Shown here in pieces: positions 23,772 through 32,816 of a stretch of DNA of 64,000 nucleotides. Origin of the DNA: Paenalcaligenes hermetiae (GTDB lineage Bacteria > Pseudomonadota > Gammaproteobacteria > Burkholderiales > Burkholderiaceae_B); NCBI RefSeq assembly GCF_039543645.1, contig NZ_BAABKD010000009.1, positions 1-64,000 of the forward strand, in the 5' to 3' direction. The stretch's first letter is position 1; each line of letters starts with the position of its first letter. The notes under the pieces were generated by a model, which searched no databases, had not been told where the DNA came from, and was given only the letters and a program-made list of their open reading frames with translations. Made by a program: the position numbers and the translations under genes.

Positions 23772-26150
23772 TTATTCGTACCTCTCAAAAACGGTTTTTT
23801 CTGGGATGGATGGCGTTACAGGCTTATAGCCTACAATACGCTCTCGCAATAGGCTCATTGGATTTGTCCCAATAGAACCTAAACCAGAGAGTTCTAACTG
23901 TAAAAATACAGCACTGTTACTTTTTTGGGCGGAGACAGCATAGCGCTGGAGCACAAAACGCCCCGTCCAGCAACAGTCACCCTTATACTCCAATCCAAAA
24001 ATCGTCTGCGTACTGCGTTTTTCTTGAATAGAGTAATCAACCCTACCTAAACCATACAGTTTATTTGACAATGGCCACTGCGTGGTTAAAGAAATCTGCT
24101 CTTTGGTTCGCTCATCGTTATTAACAAATTGGTATTGAGGGTTATCAAAGGCGCGAGGATCTCGCTCATAACGATAAGAAGCCGCTATCGTTGCTAGACG
24201 TTTAGGCTGCCAGCGTACCCCTGCGCTCATACGGTTTCGATCACGGGATTCGGGGTTAAGCTGTGCATCAAAACGTACATGAAACTGATCAGTGAGCGCA
24301 GCATAAGCACCAAACAAATAGTCAGAACGTGTGCGCTCTGGGGGATATTCATGTGCTGTAAAATTATGCAAGAATACCTTCTGGTTAGTAAAGTGAAAAC
24401 GCTGTGCGGCCTCTAAGCGTACTCGCTCAAATCCCGTATCACTATCTAACCAACGAGTAGAAAGCCCCATAGTTAACTGGTTAGCATTGGCAATACGATC
24501 CCAACCACCACTATAAATATTCTCGCTAAAGGCTTGAGAAAAGTTGAATGTAGCGACGCTGGTATCTAAATTTGGAATATCGTTTTGATCCCGATAAGGA
24601 ACATATAAATAATACAGCCGTGGCTCTAGTGTTTGGATCGAGTCAATCCCAAAAAGCCGCGTATCACGCTCAAATGTCATCCCCATATCCAGAGAAGATA
24701 TCGGCACCACACGCCCAACGTTACGAGCTAAGTTGCGCTGAGCCACATTATTAACAGATTTCCAGTCCGTATCATAATGACTTAAGTGCAAGCCAAATTT
24801 AGGAGTGACATACCAACCCGGGCGCACAATAGGATAAGCCACTGTTGTATAAGAGGATATTCGTGTGCTATTTGGTGCTAAGCGAGTACGCCTATAGGCA
24901 TCAAACTTATTGACACTCCCCGAGTAATAAGGCATTACAAAACGAGTCGCCTGATTTTCGGTCTGCACATCGAAACCGCCCCAGTTATATCGTTTCCCAG
25001 TCAACCTAAGCTGCGGCAACCGATCGTATTCAGGGCGACGATACCTTCTTTCTGCGTCCTGCAGCGTCTGGTATTTAGAAACCGATAAGGCCGCATTAAA
25101 ATATTTAGCTCCGCTCCAGGTAAAACGAGCATTACTTAATAGCTCTGTCACCGAGGCTTGGTTAATCCCAAAAGTGGATAAGTCTCGGAAATAATCGTCA
25201 TCTGAAACCCGACGATAGTTATAAGCAAAGCCGACACCCCCCCCAATATGATGCTGATGTTCCGCGGCAAAGTACCAACGATCTGTATCCGTTTTATTAT
25301 CATTGGCTAAATAGGAGCCCGTGAGCTGACCCTGATGCCGCTTGCCTAGATAACGGAACTCTCCTTGCAGCTGTACCCCTCGTTTACTTAAGACGCGCGG
25401 TGTTAACGTAGCATCGTAATTTGGGGCAATATTAAAATAATAAGGAATGGAAAACTCTAAACCACTATTCGATGAATACCCATAGGATGGCACTAAAAAA
25501 CCGCTTTTGCGCTCCTCTCGTAGGGGAAAAGCCAAATAGGGCGAGTATAAAATAGGAGCATTTTTAAAATACAACACCCCATGTTTAGCTACCCCCGTAT
25601 TTTTATCATTATATAAATCGACTTGTGGGGCGCGTATAAACCATGAAGGGGCAGGACACGGACAACCCGTGTATTCCACGGTTTTCATACGCAAGTGATT
25701 TTTAGATAGTAAATCAGCCTGCTCCGCCGAACCTGAGCCCCCGGATCCCCCAAATACGAAGCGAGGGCTTTGTATCGCACCCGTTTCATTTTGGATGTTG
25801 TAGTCAATATGCTCACTTTGAATTAAGCTGCCCTCGCGAAGGAGCTTGCCTTGACCTCGGATTCGTAAATCACCAGAGTTAGGGTGATATTCGATTTTTT
25901 CGCCTTTAGCAATCGAATCAACACGACGGACTTGAGCATCCCCTTTCAGTAAAACAGTTCCATTTTCTGTGCGCTCAAGTACATCACCCGTAAAAAATAC
26001 AGTCATGTCGTCCTCAGCCAAAGACTGCACCTGCAAATGCGAGGCCGCCTTTAGTCGAGGAACATGCGGTTCTGAAGCCAAAGCCGGTTTTAGCGTATTA
26101 TTTACGACTAAACCCGCTAAAATCATAAGGGTGTACCAACCTGATCGCAC
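23772..26150 (-). CDS. lptD: LPS-assembly outer-membrane protein LptD
   Basis: LptD is the beta-barrel that inserts LPS into the outer leaflet together with LptE. A 792-residue precursor starts at a GTG, with a signal peptide up to about PALA|SEPH. An OstA/LptA-like N-terminal domain (about 45-190) and a C-terminal barrel (about 200-790) rich in aromatic strands follow. The disulfide cysteines required for maturation are visible as GCPCP near residue 150 and GDCCW near 730. An ATG eight codons downstream is an alternative start. It is divergent from amgK, and surA follows with a one-base gap. Confidence 0.96.
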   Translation of the reverse strand: MRSGWYTLMILAGLVVNNTLKPALASEPHVPRLKAASHLQVQSLAEDDMTVFFTGDVLERTENGTVLLKGDAQVRRVDSIAKGEKIEYHPNSGDLRIRGQGKLLREGSLIQSEHIDYNIQNETGAIQSPRFVFGGSGGSGSAEQADLLSKNHLRMKTVEYTGCPCPAPSWFIRAPQVDLYNDKNTGVAKHGVLYFKNAPILYSPYLAFPLREERKSGFLVPSYGYSSNSGLEFSIPYYFNIAPNYDATLTPRVLSKRGVQLQGEFRYLGKRHQGQLTGSYLANDNKTDTDRWYFAAEHQHHIGGGVGFAYNYRRVSDDDYFRDLSTFGINQASVTELLSNARFTWSGAKYFNAALSVSKYQTLQDAERRYRRPEYDRLPQLRLTGKRYNWGGFDVQTENQATRFVMPYYSGSVNKFDAYRRTRLAPNSTRISSYTTVAYPIVRPGWYVTPKFGLHLSHYDTDWKSVNNVAQRNLARNVGRVVPISSLDMGMTFERDTRLFGIDSIQTLEPRLYYLYVPYRDQNDIPNLDTSVATFNFSQAFSENIYSGGWDRIANANQLTMGLSTRWLDSDTGFERVRLEAAQRFHFTNQKVFLHNFTAHEYPPERTRSDYLFGAYAALTDQFHVRFDAQLNPESRDRNRMSAGVRWQPKRLATIAASYRYERDPRAFDNPQYQFVNNDERTKEQISLTTQWPLSNKLYGLGRVDYSIQEKRSTQTIFGLEYKGDCCWTGRFVLQRYAVSAQKSNSAVFLQLELSGLGSIGTNPMSLLRERIVGYKPVTPSIPEKTVFERYE

Positions 26151-26286
26151 AACGTTTGTGTCCTTAGAAAATGATTCGCTATGTATCTTTGATACCTATT
26201 TAGCATCACAAATCGCTATTATAGTGAAGCCGAGCGTATCGCGGCACCTAAACCGTTAAAATTTATTAGCTTAGAGTCTTTTATTT

Positions 26287-27321
26287 ATGCAAGATCCTGC
26301 AGTCCTACGTCAACAACAACTCAAACATTGGCTCGCCACATTAGCACCAACTTATCAAATTGATCCTCAGCAGCTACAGCCAGCCTCAAGCGACGCGAGC
26401 TTTAGACGTTATTTCCGAGTTTCCCACGCGGATGCCTCATATATTATTATGGATGCACCACCAAGCCAGGAAAATAACGCTGCCTTTATTGATATACAAG
26501 CACGCCTAGCTAATGTTGGCGTACGAGTGCCCGACATACTCACCTATGACCTAGACTTGGGTTTTATGCTACTAAGCGATTTGGGCACGCAAAACTTCTA
26601 CCAAACGCTACAGTCCCCTATGGACGCAAGTGCGTTACAAGCTCTCTACCGTCTCACTATTAAGGAGCTAGTACGTATGCAGCACGCAGATCCTACTGGC
26701 TTGCCGGTTTATGATGCCAACCGTATGTTAGAAGAGCTGCAGCTATTTGAGCAATGGTATATCAAAGGTTATTGCAAAACCGAGCTAAGCGATACAGAAA
26801 AACAAAGCCTAGACACACTATTTAAGCGTCTAGTCCAAGATAATGTACAGCACGGCCAGGTTTTAGTGCATCGGGACTTTCATTCACCTAATCTCATGAT
26901 GCCTACAGATGCATCCCTACGGCCTGGCGTCATTGACTTTCAGGATGCCGTCATCGGCCCTATCACCTATGATATCGCCTCCCTAGTAATGGATGCTCGC
27001 TATAGCTGGGATGAGGAACAGCAATTAGATTGGGCAATTCGCTATTGGCAAGCCGCTCACCATGCCGGCCTAGCTATCGCTGAAGACTTTGCAGAGTTTC
27101 ACCGAGCGTATGAATGGATGAGCGTACAACGCAATTTGCGTATATTAGGTGTATTTAGCCGCCTTTCTTTGCGTGATCAAAAACACCACTATTTGGATCA
27201 TATCCCACGCGTTTGTCAGTATTTGCGTCAAGTCTTTATTCGTTATGACGAATTCAATGCGTTACGTCGCCTCTTTGACCGCTTAGAAAACAAACAAACC
27301 GTATTAGGAATGACTATTTAA
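26287..27321 (+). CDS. amgK: N-acetylmuramate/N-acetylglucosamine anomeric kinase AmgK
   Basis: AmgK phosphorylates MurNAc or GlcNAc at C1 in the peptidoglycan-recycling bypass described in Pseudomonas. That bypass avoids the de novo, fosfomycin-sensitive route to UDP-MurNAc. The 344-residue protein has the aminoglycoside-phosphotransferase fold, with ASSDASFRRYFRV in the N-lobe, the catalytic loop VLVHRDFHSPNLM (about 197-209) and the metal-binding GVIDFQDAVIGP. It lies 4 bp before murU and is divergent from lptD, the same neighbourhood as in pseudomonads. Context is what separates AmgK from a generic phosphotransferase. Confidence 0.92.
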   Translation: MQDPAVLRQQQLKHWLATLAPTYQIDPQQLQPASSDASFRRYFRVSHADASYIIMDAPPSQENNAAFIDIQARLANVGVRVPDILTYDLDLGFMLLSDLGTQNFYQTLQSPMDASALQALYRLTIKELVRMQHADPTGLPVYDANRMLEELQLFEQWYIKGYCKTELSDTEKQSLDTLFKRLVQDNVQHGQVLVHRDFHSPNLMMPTDASLRPGVIDFQDAVIGPITYDIASLVMDARYSWDEEQQLDWAIRYWQAAHHAGLAIAEDFAEFHRAYEWMSVQRNLRILGVFSRLSLRDQKHHYLDHIPRVCQYLRQVFIRYDEFNALRRLFDRLENKQTVLGMTI

Positions 27322-27325
27322 TACC

Positions 27326-28009
27326 ATGCGAGCTATGATTTTAGCGGCTGGTCGGGGCGCACGGATGCGCCCACTTACTGACCATACCCCCAAACCCTTA
27401 TTAAAAGTTGGCGGCAAAGCCTTAATCGAGTGGCATCTTTTACGTTTAGCCCAGGCAGAGATTACTAATATTGTGATTAACCACGCTTGGCTAGGTGAGC
27501 AAATAGAGGCCTATTTAGGCGATGGCAGCCGTTTTGGTGTACACATCCAATACTCTGCTGAACCCACTGCTCTAGAAACCGCTGCCGGCATAAAAAAAGC
27601 GTTACCTTTACTGGGTGAACACCCTTTTCTTGTCATCAGCGCGGATGTATGGACGGACTGGGATTGTCGCGTCGCACCCTATTTAGCTCAACGCTTACAC
27701 CAACAGCAGGCGCTAGCGCACTTATTGCTTGTCCCTAACCCTTCGCATCACCGCGAGGGCGATTTTGACCTAGCACATGGGTACATACAGTCTAAAACCT
27801 CGACATCCAGCTATACCTATAGCGGTATGGGTGTATTTAGCCCACGGTTTTTTGATCAAGTAAATGCAGAGGTGCCTACGCCATTACGTGAACCTCTCCA
27901 TCAAGCCATTCAACAGCAAAAAGTTCTCGGTAGCCTTTATCAAGGACAATGGCAAGATGTAGGCACACCGGAAAGATTGCAACAAATAGAACAAAGCTTG
28001 GCTCATTAG
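27326..28009 (+). CDS. murU: N-acetylmuramate-1-phosphate uridylyltransferase MurU
   Basis: MurU converts MurNAc-1-phosphate and UTP to UDP-MurNAc, completing the AmgK recycling route. The 227-residue nucleotidyltransferase starts MRAMILAAGRGARMRPLTD, with the signature GxGxRxxPLT loop. It continues with TPKPLLKVGGKALIEWHL, the metal-binding VISADVWTDWD and a C-terminal WQDVGTPERLQQIE segment. Its 4-bp spacing to amgK supports co-translation. Without that neighbour it could be mistaken for a mannose-1-phosphate guanylyltransferase. Confidence 0.93.
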   Translation: MRAMILAAGRGARMRPLTDHTPKPLLKVGGKALIEWHLLRLAQAEITNIVINHAWLGEQIEAYLGDGSRFGVHIQYSAEPTALETAAGIKKALPLLGEHPFLVISADVWTDWDCRVAPYLAQRLHQQQALAHLLLVPNPSHHREGDFDLAHGYIQSKTSTSSYTYSGMGVFSPRFFDQVNAEVPTPLREPLHQAIQQQKVLGSLYQGQWQDVGTPERLQQIEQSLAH

Positions 28010-28095
28010 CTTGAACAGGCTATGATTTCTGGCAGCCGCTCGGCATTTTTGCATTGATCTTATTTCTTCCAATCTTTACAGGAACAATTTGCCCC

Positions 28096-28791
28096 ATGCT
28101 AGGTTCCAAACGACCCGTATTTAAACCCACCGCCTATGGCTACACCCGACGCAAACGTCGTATCCCTCGTTGGTTAGTGTTAATGATTACCGGCATGGTC
28201 TTAGGTGCGGGAGGTTTACTTTTTGTTCAAAAAAGCTATGGCCCACCTATGCTCACGGTCGAACAGTCACAACAGCTACATGATGAGCTTAATAGTGTAA
28301 AAGCAGAAAATCAGCGCTTGCAGTCACAAATTACTCTTGCTGAGCGTGAGCGCGATGATAGCCTGAGCCAAGTCGCCACTATCAAAGATAAGCTGGAGCG
28401 TCATGACAGTATTGTGGCAGCCCTAGAGCGAGACCTTGCCTTATTTGCCCGTGCTATCCCGGCCGATCCGCGTGGCACCTCTCCCGGTATACGCGCAGCC
28501 GAATTTAAAAACAATAGTGCCGAGCTAGACTATAACGTTTTGCTAATGCAAGACGATGAAAAAGCATCTACATTCAAAGGCACAATGAAATTTAATGTTA
28601 TGGGACGTTACCCCAACGGACGTACCGGCCATATAGACTTAGAGCCGGTTGCCGTAGAGTTTGGGCATTATCTACATGCACAAGGCTCTGTAGAGCTGCC
28701 CTCTGGTATGACTGCACGTCAAATTACCATCCAAGTCTTCCCTGAGGGCAGCCAAAAAGCAGCGGCTATGCGAATTATTAACGTACGCTAG
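28096..28791 (+). CDS. DUF6776-like single-span coiled-coil membrane protein
   Basis: This 231-residue protein of unknown function has a basic N-terminus (YGYTRRKRRIPR) and one transmembrane helix (about 27-47). A heptad-rich coiled coil follows (about 58-115, VKAENQRLQSQITLAERERD), then a C-terminal beta-rich domain of about 110 residues. The tail would lie in the periplasm. It matches what I know as DUF6776 proteins of betaproteobacteria. The ATG at 28096 fits the basic start; the upstream candidate at 28054 adds a stretch without family character. It lies downstream of murU, and a role in envelope maintenance is inferred only from neighbours. Confidence 0.75.
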   Translation: MLGSKRPVFKPTAYGYTRRKRRIPRWLVLMITGMVLGAGGLLFVQKSYGPPMLTVEQSQQLHDELNSVKAENQRLQSQITLAERERDDSLSQVATIKDKLERHDSIVAALERDLALFARAIPADPRGTSPGIRAAEFKNNSAELDYNVLLMQDDEKASTFKGTMKFNVMGRYPNGRTGHIDLEPVAVEFGHYLHAQGSVELPSGMTARQITIQVFPEGSQKAAAMRIINVR

Positions 28792-28807
28792 TCACGGCTG
28801 AATCAAT

Positions 28808-28839
28808 AAAAAAGCCATCGTCATTACGATGGCTTTTTT
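28808..28839. terminator. Bidirectional terminator between the DUF6776-like gene and metQ
   Basis: The perfect 8-bp stem GCCATCGT (28814-28821) with ACGATGGC (28826-28833) is flanked by A6 and T6. It serves the convergent genes on both sides. Confidence 0.92.
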
Positions 28840-28854
28840 ACTATGATTGGCTAC

Positions 28855-29637
28855 TTAGAATGCCGGCACAATTGCGCCTTTGTACTGCTCTGTAATCTGC
28901 TGACGCACCGCATCAGAATGCAATGCCTGCATGAGCTTTTTCACATCCTCATTATCCACTTTATCCGCTGTGGTGGCCACAATGTTGGCATAAGGCGAAT
29001 CAGCACCCTCGATAAATAGGGCATCATTTAATGGATTTAATCCCGCTTCTAACGCATAGTTGGTATTAATCAACGCCAAATCCACATCTGCTAGTACGCG
29101 CGGCAAAGTAGCTGCCTCTAGCTCTTTAAATTTGAGCTTTTTGGGATTTTTTACAATATCCCGCGAGGTAGCCAAAATATTCTCAGGGTCTTTTAGCTCA
29201 ATCAGCCCTTGCTGTTGTAATAACAGCAAAGCACGAGCACCATTAGAAGGATCATTAGGCAATGCCACCAAAGCCCCGTCTTTTAATTCAGATAGCGCTT
29301 TGATTTTTTTCGAATAAGCACCAAAGGGCTCTACATGCACCAAGCCAATAGAAACCAGCTCGGTTTTATGTTCTTTATTAAAAGTATCTAAATAGGGCTT
29401 GTGCTGGAAAAAGTTCACATCCAAATGCCCATCAGCCACCTGAGCATTGGGCTGTACATAGTCGGTAAATACCTTAATATCAAGCTCTACCCCTTGTTCC
29501 GCAAGCGTCGGCTTCACAAACTCGAGCAGCTCCGCATGTGGTACGGGGGTGGCAGCCACAGTCAGTTTACCCGCATGGGCTGAACCAACCGCTAACGCAG
29601 CCAGCGATAGGGCAAAAGCGGGAATCAATTTTTTCAT
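28855..29637 (-). CDS. metQ: D/L-methionine-binding protein MetQ (NlpA family)
   Basis: This is the periplasmic binding component of the MetNIQ methionine importer. The mature domain shows GKLTVAATPVPHAELLEF, VFTDYVQPNAQVADGHLDVNFFQHKPYLD and LALINTNYALEAGL, all diagnostic of the NlpA/MetQ family, in 260 residues. The N-terminal signal ends SAHAG and contains no lipobox Cys. This version should therefore be a soluble periplasmic protein, unlike the lipoprotein MetQ of E. coli. It is the third gene of metNIQ, with a 31-bp gap after metI. Confidence 0.95.
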   Translation of the reverse strand: MKKLIPAFALSLAALAVGSAHAGKLTVAATPVPHAELLEFVKPTLAEQGVELDIKVFTDYVQPNAQVADGHLDVNFFQHKPYLDTFNKEHKTELVSIGLVHVEPFGAYSKKIKALSELKDGALVALPNDPSNGARALLLLQQQGLIELKDPENILATSRDIVKNPKKLKFKELEAATLPRVLADVDLALINTNYALEAGLNPLNDALFIEGADSPYANIVATTADKVDNEDVKKLMQALHSDAVRQQITEQYKGAIVPAF

Positions 29638-29668
29638 GAATGGTGCTCCTAAAAGTAAATCGAATGAA

Positions 29669-30334
29669 TTATTGTGTCTTACTATGAATCATAGCAGCTA
29701 GCTTATCACCAAACATTTGAAGCAATTGCACTAAAACAACTAAGATCAACACAGTAACTAACATCACATCGCTTTGGTAACGCTGATACCCAAAGCGTAG
29801 CGCAAGATCCCCCAAGCCCCCACCACCGATAACGCCCGACATCGCTGAATAACCTACTAGGGTAATCGCCGTGACCACAATTGCAGCTAAAATCCCTGTT
29901 GTAGCCTCTGGCAATAAAGCCATGAGTACGGTTTGTCGTGAATTAGCCCCCATCGCGCGACAAGCTTCAGAAACGCCTGGATCAAGCTCACGCAGTACAT
30001 TTTCTACCAAGCGCGCAAAAAAAGGCGCCGCACTTGCTACTAAAGGCGGTATTGATCCTTGTACACCTAAAGACGTTCCGGCTAAAACACGCGTTAACGG
30101 AATCATCACGATCAATAAAATTAAAAATGGCACCGAGCGTAAGACATTCACAACCAATGATAATGACTGATACGTAACCCGGTTTTCTAAAAGCTGCCCT
30201 TTGGCAGTAAGAAACAAAATCACACCTAAGGGCAGACCAATTAAAACCGTAAACAGGAGCGAAAACCCTGTCATCAACAACGTATCAAGGGTGGCTTCAA
30301 GAATTAGGGGCCAATCAAGATTATCAAAGCTCAT
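29669..30334 (-). CDS. metI: Methionine ABC transporter permease MetI
   Basis: MetI is the inner-membrane permease of MetNIQ. The 221-residue protein has five or so hydrophobic helices and the EAA-type coupling loop (ELDPGVSEACRAMGANSRQTVLMALLPEA), which contacts MetN. It also has GVIGGGGLGDLALRFGYQRY, a MetI signature. The ATG at 30334 overlaps the metN stop (ATGA) and is preferred over a start six codons upstream. Confidence 0.96.
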   Translation of the reverse strand: MSFDNLDWPLILEATLDTLLMTGFSLLFTVLIGLPLGVILFLTAKGQLLENRVTYQSLSLVVNVLRSVPFLILLIVMIPLTRVLAGTSLGVQGSIPPLVASAAPFFARLVENVLRELDPGVSEACRAMGANSRQTVLMALLPEATTGILAAIVVTAITLVGYSAMSGVIGGGGLGDLALRFGYQRYQSDVMLVTVLILVVLVQLLQMFGDKLAAMIHSKTQ

Positions 30335-31341
30335 GGACGTAATACCTCGCAATCAACGCCTTGTTGGGCTAATAGGGTTTCAACCTGTGACCATCGGGAT
30401 AAATCACCGTTAGCCGCTACAACTAACTGCCCATAAGGCACATCTTTAATACGACTGACTGCTCCCTGCAAAATGCTTAAATCTAGCTGGTAATCACGAC
30501 TAATTTGACTTAATAAGGGAGTCGCTGTCGATGAGCCGGTAAAACTCAAACGCAATAACCGCCCTTGCACTTCGGCCGCCATATCCTGCCACCCTTCGGC
30601 CTCTACCCCACTTTCAGACAGCAAAGACTGTGTGACCGCATGTTGTGGATGTAGGAACACATCTAATACCTCTCCCTGCTCCACAAGCTTCCCCGCATCA
30701 ATCACCGCCACCCGATCACAAATGCGTCGAATCACATCCATACTATGCGTAATTAGCACGATCGTTAGCCCTAAATCCTGGTTGATTTGTGCCAGCAACC
30801 GCAAAATAGACTGCGTCGTTTCAGGGTCTAAAGCTGAAGTAGCCTCATCGCAAAGCAGTAGCTGAGGGTGATTCGCTAATGCTCGCGCAATCCCTACACG
30901 CTGCTGTTGCCCACCTGAAAGCTGGCGTGGATATTTATGCACATGATCTTGCAACCCCACAAGCTCTAACACCTCTAATGCCCGTGCTTTTTGTTGCGCA
31001 CGCGTTAGCCCTGCTAGCCGTAACGGAAAACATACATTATCCAACACGGTACGCATCTGCAACAAATTGAAATGCTGGAACACCATCCCAATTTTTTGAC
31101 GTACTTGGCGTAGTTGGGGCTCGGCTAAAGTACTAATGTCCTGATCCTGTAACCAAACTCGTCCACTGCTGGGTCGTTCTAAGAGATTCAGCATGCGAAT
31201 CAAGGTGCTTTTTCCGGCACCTGAGCGTCCAATAATGCCAAAAACCTCTCCCGCTTGAATCTGTAAATTAATATCGTCCAAAGCCACCACTGTTTTGGTG
31301 CCTGAGACATAGTTTTTATTGATATGTTCTAAACGTATCAA
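30331..31341 (-). CDS. metN: Methionine ABC transporter ATP-binding protein MetN
   Basis: MetN is the ATPase of the methionine importer. Visible motifs are Walker A GRSGAGKSTL (about 37-46), Q-loop FQHFNLL, signature LSGGQQQRVGIARAL, Walker B LLCDEATSALD and the H-loop ITHSMD. The C-terminal ACT-like NIL domain (about 260-336) gives trans-inhibition by cytoplasmic methionine in characterised MetN. The most likely start is TTG at 31341, giving MIRLEHINKNY. It aligns with the usual MetN N-terminus and has AAGGTG six bases upstream. The GTG at 31350 abuts that site and is less likely. Confidence 0.95.
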   Translation of the reverse strand: MIRLEHINKNYVSGTKTVVALDDINLQIQAGEVFGIIGRSGAGKSTLIRMLNLLERPSSGRVWLQDQDISTLAEPQLRQVRQKIGMVFQHFNLLQMRTVLDNVCFPLRLAGLTRAQQKARALEVLELVGLQDHVHKYPRQLSGGQQQRVGIARALANHPQLLLCDEATSALDPETTQSILRLLAQINQDLGLTIVLITHSMDVIRRICDRVAVIDAGKLVEQGEVLDVFLHPQHAVTQSLLSESGVEAEGWQDMAAEVQGRLLRLSFTGSSTATPLLSQISRDYQLDLSILQGAVSRIKDVPYGQLVVAANGDLSRWSQVETLLAQQGVDCEVLRP

Positions 31342-31573
31342 GGGATACACCTTATGTCGCGATGTCTGCGAAAAATGGATTAACTAAATACTTTCGTCAA
31401 TACCGATAAAAAAACCGTACTAAAAAAAATAAAACCCTATTTTGCCTCGTTCCAATCCTTAAAAACAACAAATCATGTACAAAAATGAGTAAATCTCTTT
31501 GGGATTCTTATTTGCACAAAATAATTCGTTAAGCTATTTACATCTATTCATTTTCTCTAGGAGGATCTGTGTT

Positions 31574-31795
31574 ATGCAAATGGTAGTGACTCGTACTCTG
31601 TGTGACGCTTGCTTGACATTACCTGTAGCTGTAGCAGCCACACCCCCTCATCCAGAATTACACCTTTGTAGTGAATATATCCCGATAAAAGGTGAGAATT
31701 TTGAAGCAAAATTTAAATGTCGGGCTTGTGATACGATTTGGCTACATCGAAAAAACAAATGGGGGGCCTGCGAGGGTTTTAGGCTGAACCCATAA
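31574..31795 (+). CDS. Small Cys-rich zinc-ribbon-like protein, unknown
   Basis: This 73-residue protein has two CxxC pairs, LCDACL (about 9-12) and CRACD (about 48-51), and single Cys residues at about 36 and 64. The pattern suggests a zinc ribbon or knuckle. TAGGAGGATC, a strong ribosome-binding site, lies about 8 bases before the ATG at 31574, so the gene is likely to be expressed. I do not recognise a named family. The gene is divergent from metN and lies about 50 bp before another unrecognised gene. No signal peptide or membrane segment is seen, so a cytoplasmic location is expected. Confidence 0.65.
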   Translation: MQMVVTRTLCDACLTLPVAVAATPPHPELHLCSEYIPIKGENFEAKFKCRACDTIWLHRKNKWGACEGFRLNP

Positions 31796-31844
31796 TATAA
31801 ATTATGCTAGGCTAATATCATGCTAACCTAATTAGGCTTATAGA

Positions 31845-32639
31845 ATGACAATGCCATGCAAACTGATTTACGCCAAATCACTTCAAGCTGCTCATGCTGT
31901 GATCGTGGCCTTGCGCGAAAGCTGGCAACAGCTAATCCAATATAAGGCCACACCAACGCCTGAGCTACTACAACGTTATCAGCAGCTCATTCAACAATTG
32001 CAACAGCTGCCTCTACCTGCTGACATTAAGCCCGTTTTAAAACAGCTTCAACAACAATTACAAAACCATCACACTGGCGTTAAGCTCATGCCATTGCAGC
32101 AAGCTTTAGCGCATTTTGGGATTCAGCTAAATCATCAAACTGACAGCCCATGGTTTCATTATGATCCTGGTCAGCCTCTACCCGTTGTGCTCCAAGGCCT
32201 AGGCAAAGCATGGCGCCAACAACTAAAAAAATATAAAGACCACCCCACCAAACGCCTACAACTTGCTTGGCAAAACCTGCCCTATAGTGCGGCTTTTCAT
32301 GAGGCTTGTTTAGCTTTGCGCGCTATTTTACGTGAAAAAAACACGAGCGACAGCCCAGCGTTGCCATTATTGTATTATATTGCTGCCTTTCATTCTTTTA
32401 TACGTATCGAGCCAGAAACCCCACGTGGGGATTTAATTGCCGCCGCCTTTTCTGGCAAATCTCTTTTACAACAACCCATTTGTTATCAGCAACTAGGCAC
32501 ACAGGCGTTAGCACTTCTCAATCAAACAGACCAACAGCGTATACAAAAGCAATGGGGGCTACCCGCACAGCATCAACGCTTGGCCGATTTACTCCCTGAC
32601 CTACACCAACAATATCTCACCGCTGTTCAACCCTCTTAG
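31845..32639 (+). CDS. Unrecognised Gln-rich helical protein
   Basis: This 264-residue soluble protein matches no family I can name. It is very rich in Gln and Leu and strongly helical (for example LLQRYQQLIQQLQQL at about 40-54 and PVLKQLQQQLQN at about 65-76). It lacks a signal peptide, transmembrane segment or recognised catalytic motif. The C-terminal half is better ordered in appearance (LPLLYYIAAFHSFIRIEPETPRGDLIAAAF). It starts about 50 bp after the Cys-rich gene and is followed by a hairpin at 32686-32717. Codon use resembles the neighbours, so it is not obviously foreign. Confidence 0.7.
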   Translation: MTMPCKLIYAKSLQAAHAVIVALRESWQQLIQYKATPTPELLQRYQQLIQQLQQLPLPADIKPVLKQLQQQLQNHHTGVKLMPLQQALAHFGIQLNHQTDSPWFHYDPGQPLPVVLQGLGKAWRQQLKKYKDHPTKRLQLAWQNLPYSAAFHEACLALRAILREKNTSDSPALPLLYYIAAFHSFIRIEPETPRGDLIAAAFSGKSLLQQPICYQQLGTQALALLNQTDQQRIQKQWGLPAQHQRLADLLPDLHQQYLTAVQPS

Positions 32640-32685
32640 CCCTGAGCCAGCTGTTACAACTAACCAACGGTCATCCTCTATAAAA

Positions 32686-32717
32686 AAAGCCCAATGGCCT
32701 GCATACCATTGGGCTTT
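32686..32717 (+). terminator. Hairpin terminator after the unrecognised 264-residue gene
   Basis: The 12-bp perfect stem AAAGCCCAATGG (32686-32697) with CCATTGGGCTTT (32706-32717) has an 8-base loop. The T-tract is short on the plus strand and longer on the minus strand (A7 at 32682-32688). Confidence 0.75.
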
Positions 32718-32770
32718 GCCGTTAAAAACGGGTTTCCTGCAAGGAACAATTTGCTATGTCATCAGCAAAA

Positions 32771-32800
32771 ACAAAAACGCCACCTATGAATAAGTGGCGT
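32771..32800 (-). terminator. Terminator of tRNA-Lys
   Basis: ACGCCAC (32777-32783) pairs with GTGGCGT (32794-32800). Read on the minus strand it is followed by a T-rich tract (GTTTTTGTTTTTG). It lies 17 bases beyond the 3' end of tRNA-Lys. Confidence 0.8.
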
Positions 32801-32816
32801 CTTTGAGAATTCGGGC

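Noticed and set aside
23591..23788. Possible surA start at the TTG inside lptD
   Set aside because: The ATG at 23770 begins directly after the lptD stop and gives a better signal peptide.
31351..31573. SAM- or methionine-type riboswitch before metN
   Set aside because: No SAM-I, SAM-II or related consensus could be recognised in the AT-rich gap; only runs of A/T and a weak TTGACG-like hexamer.
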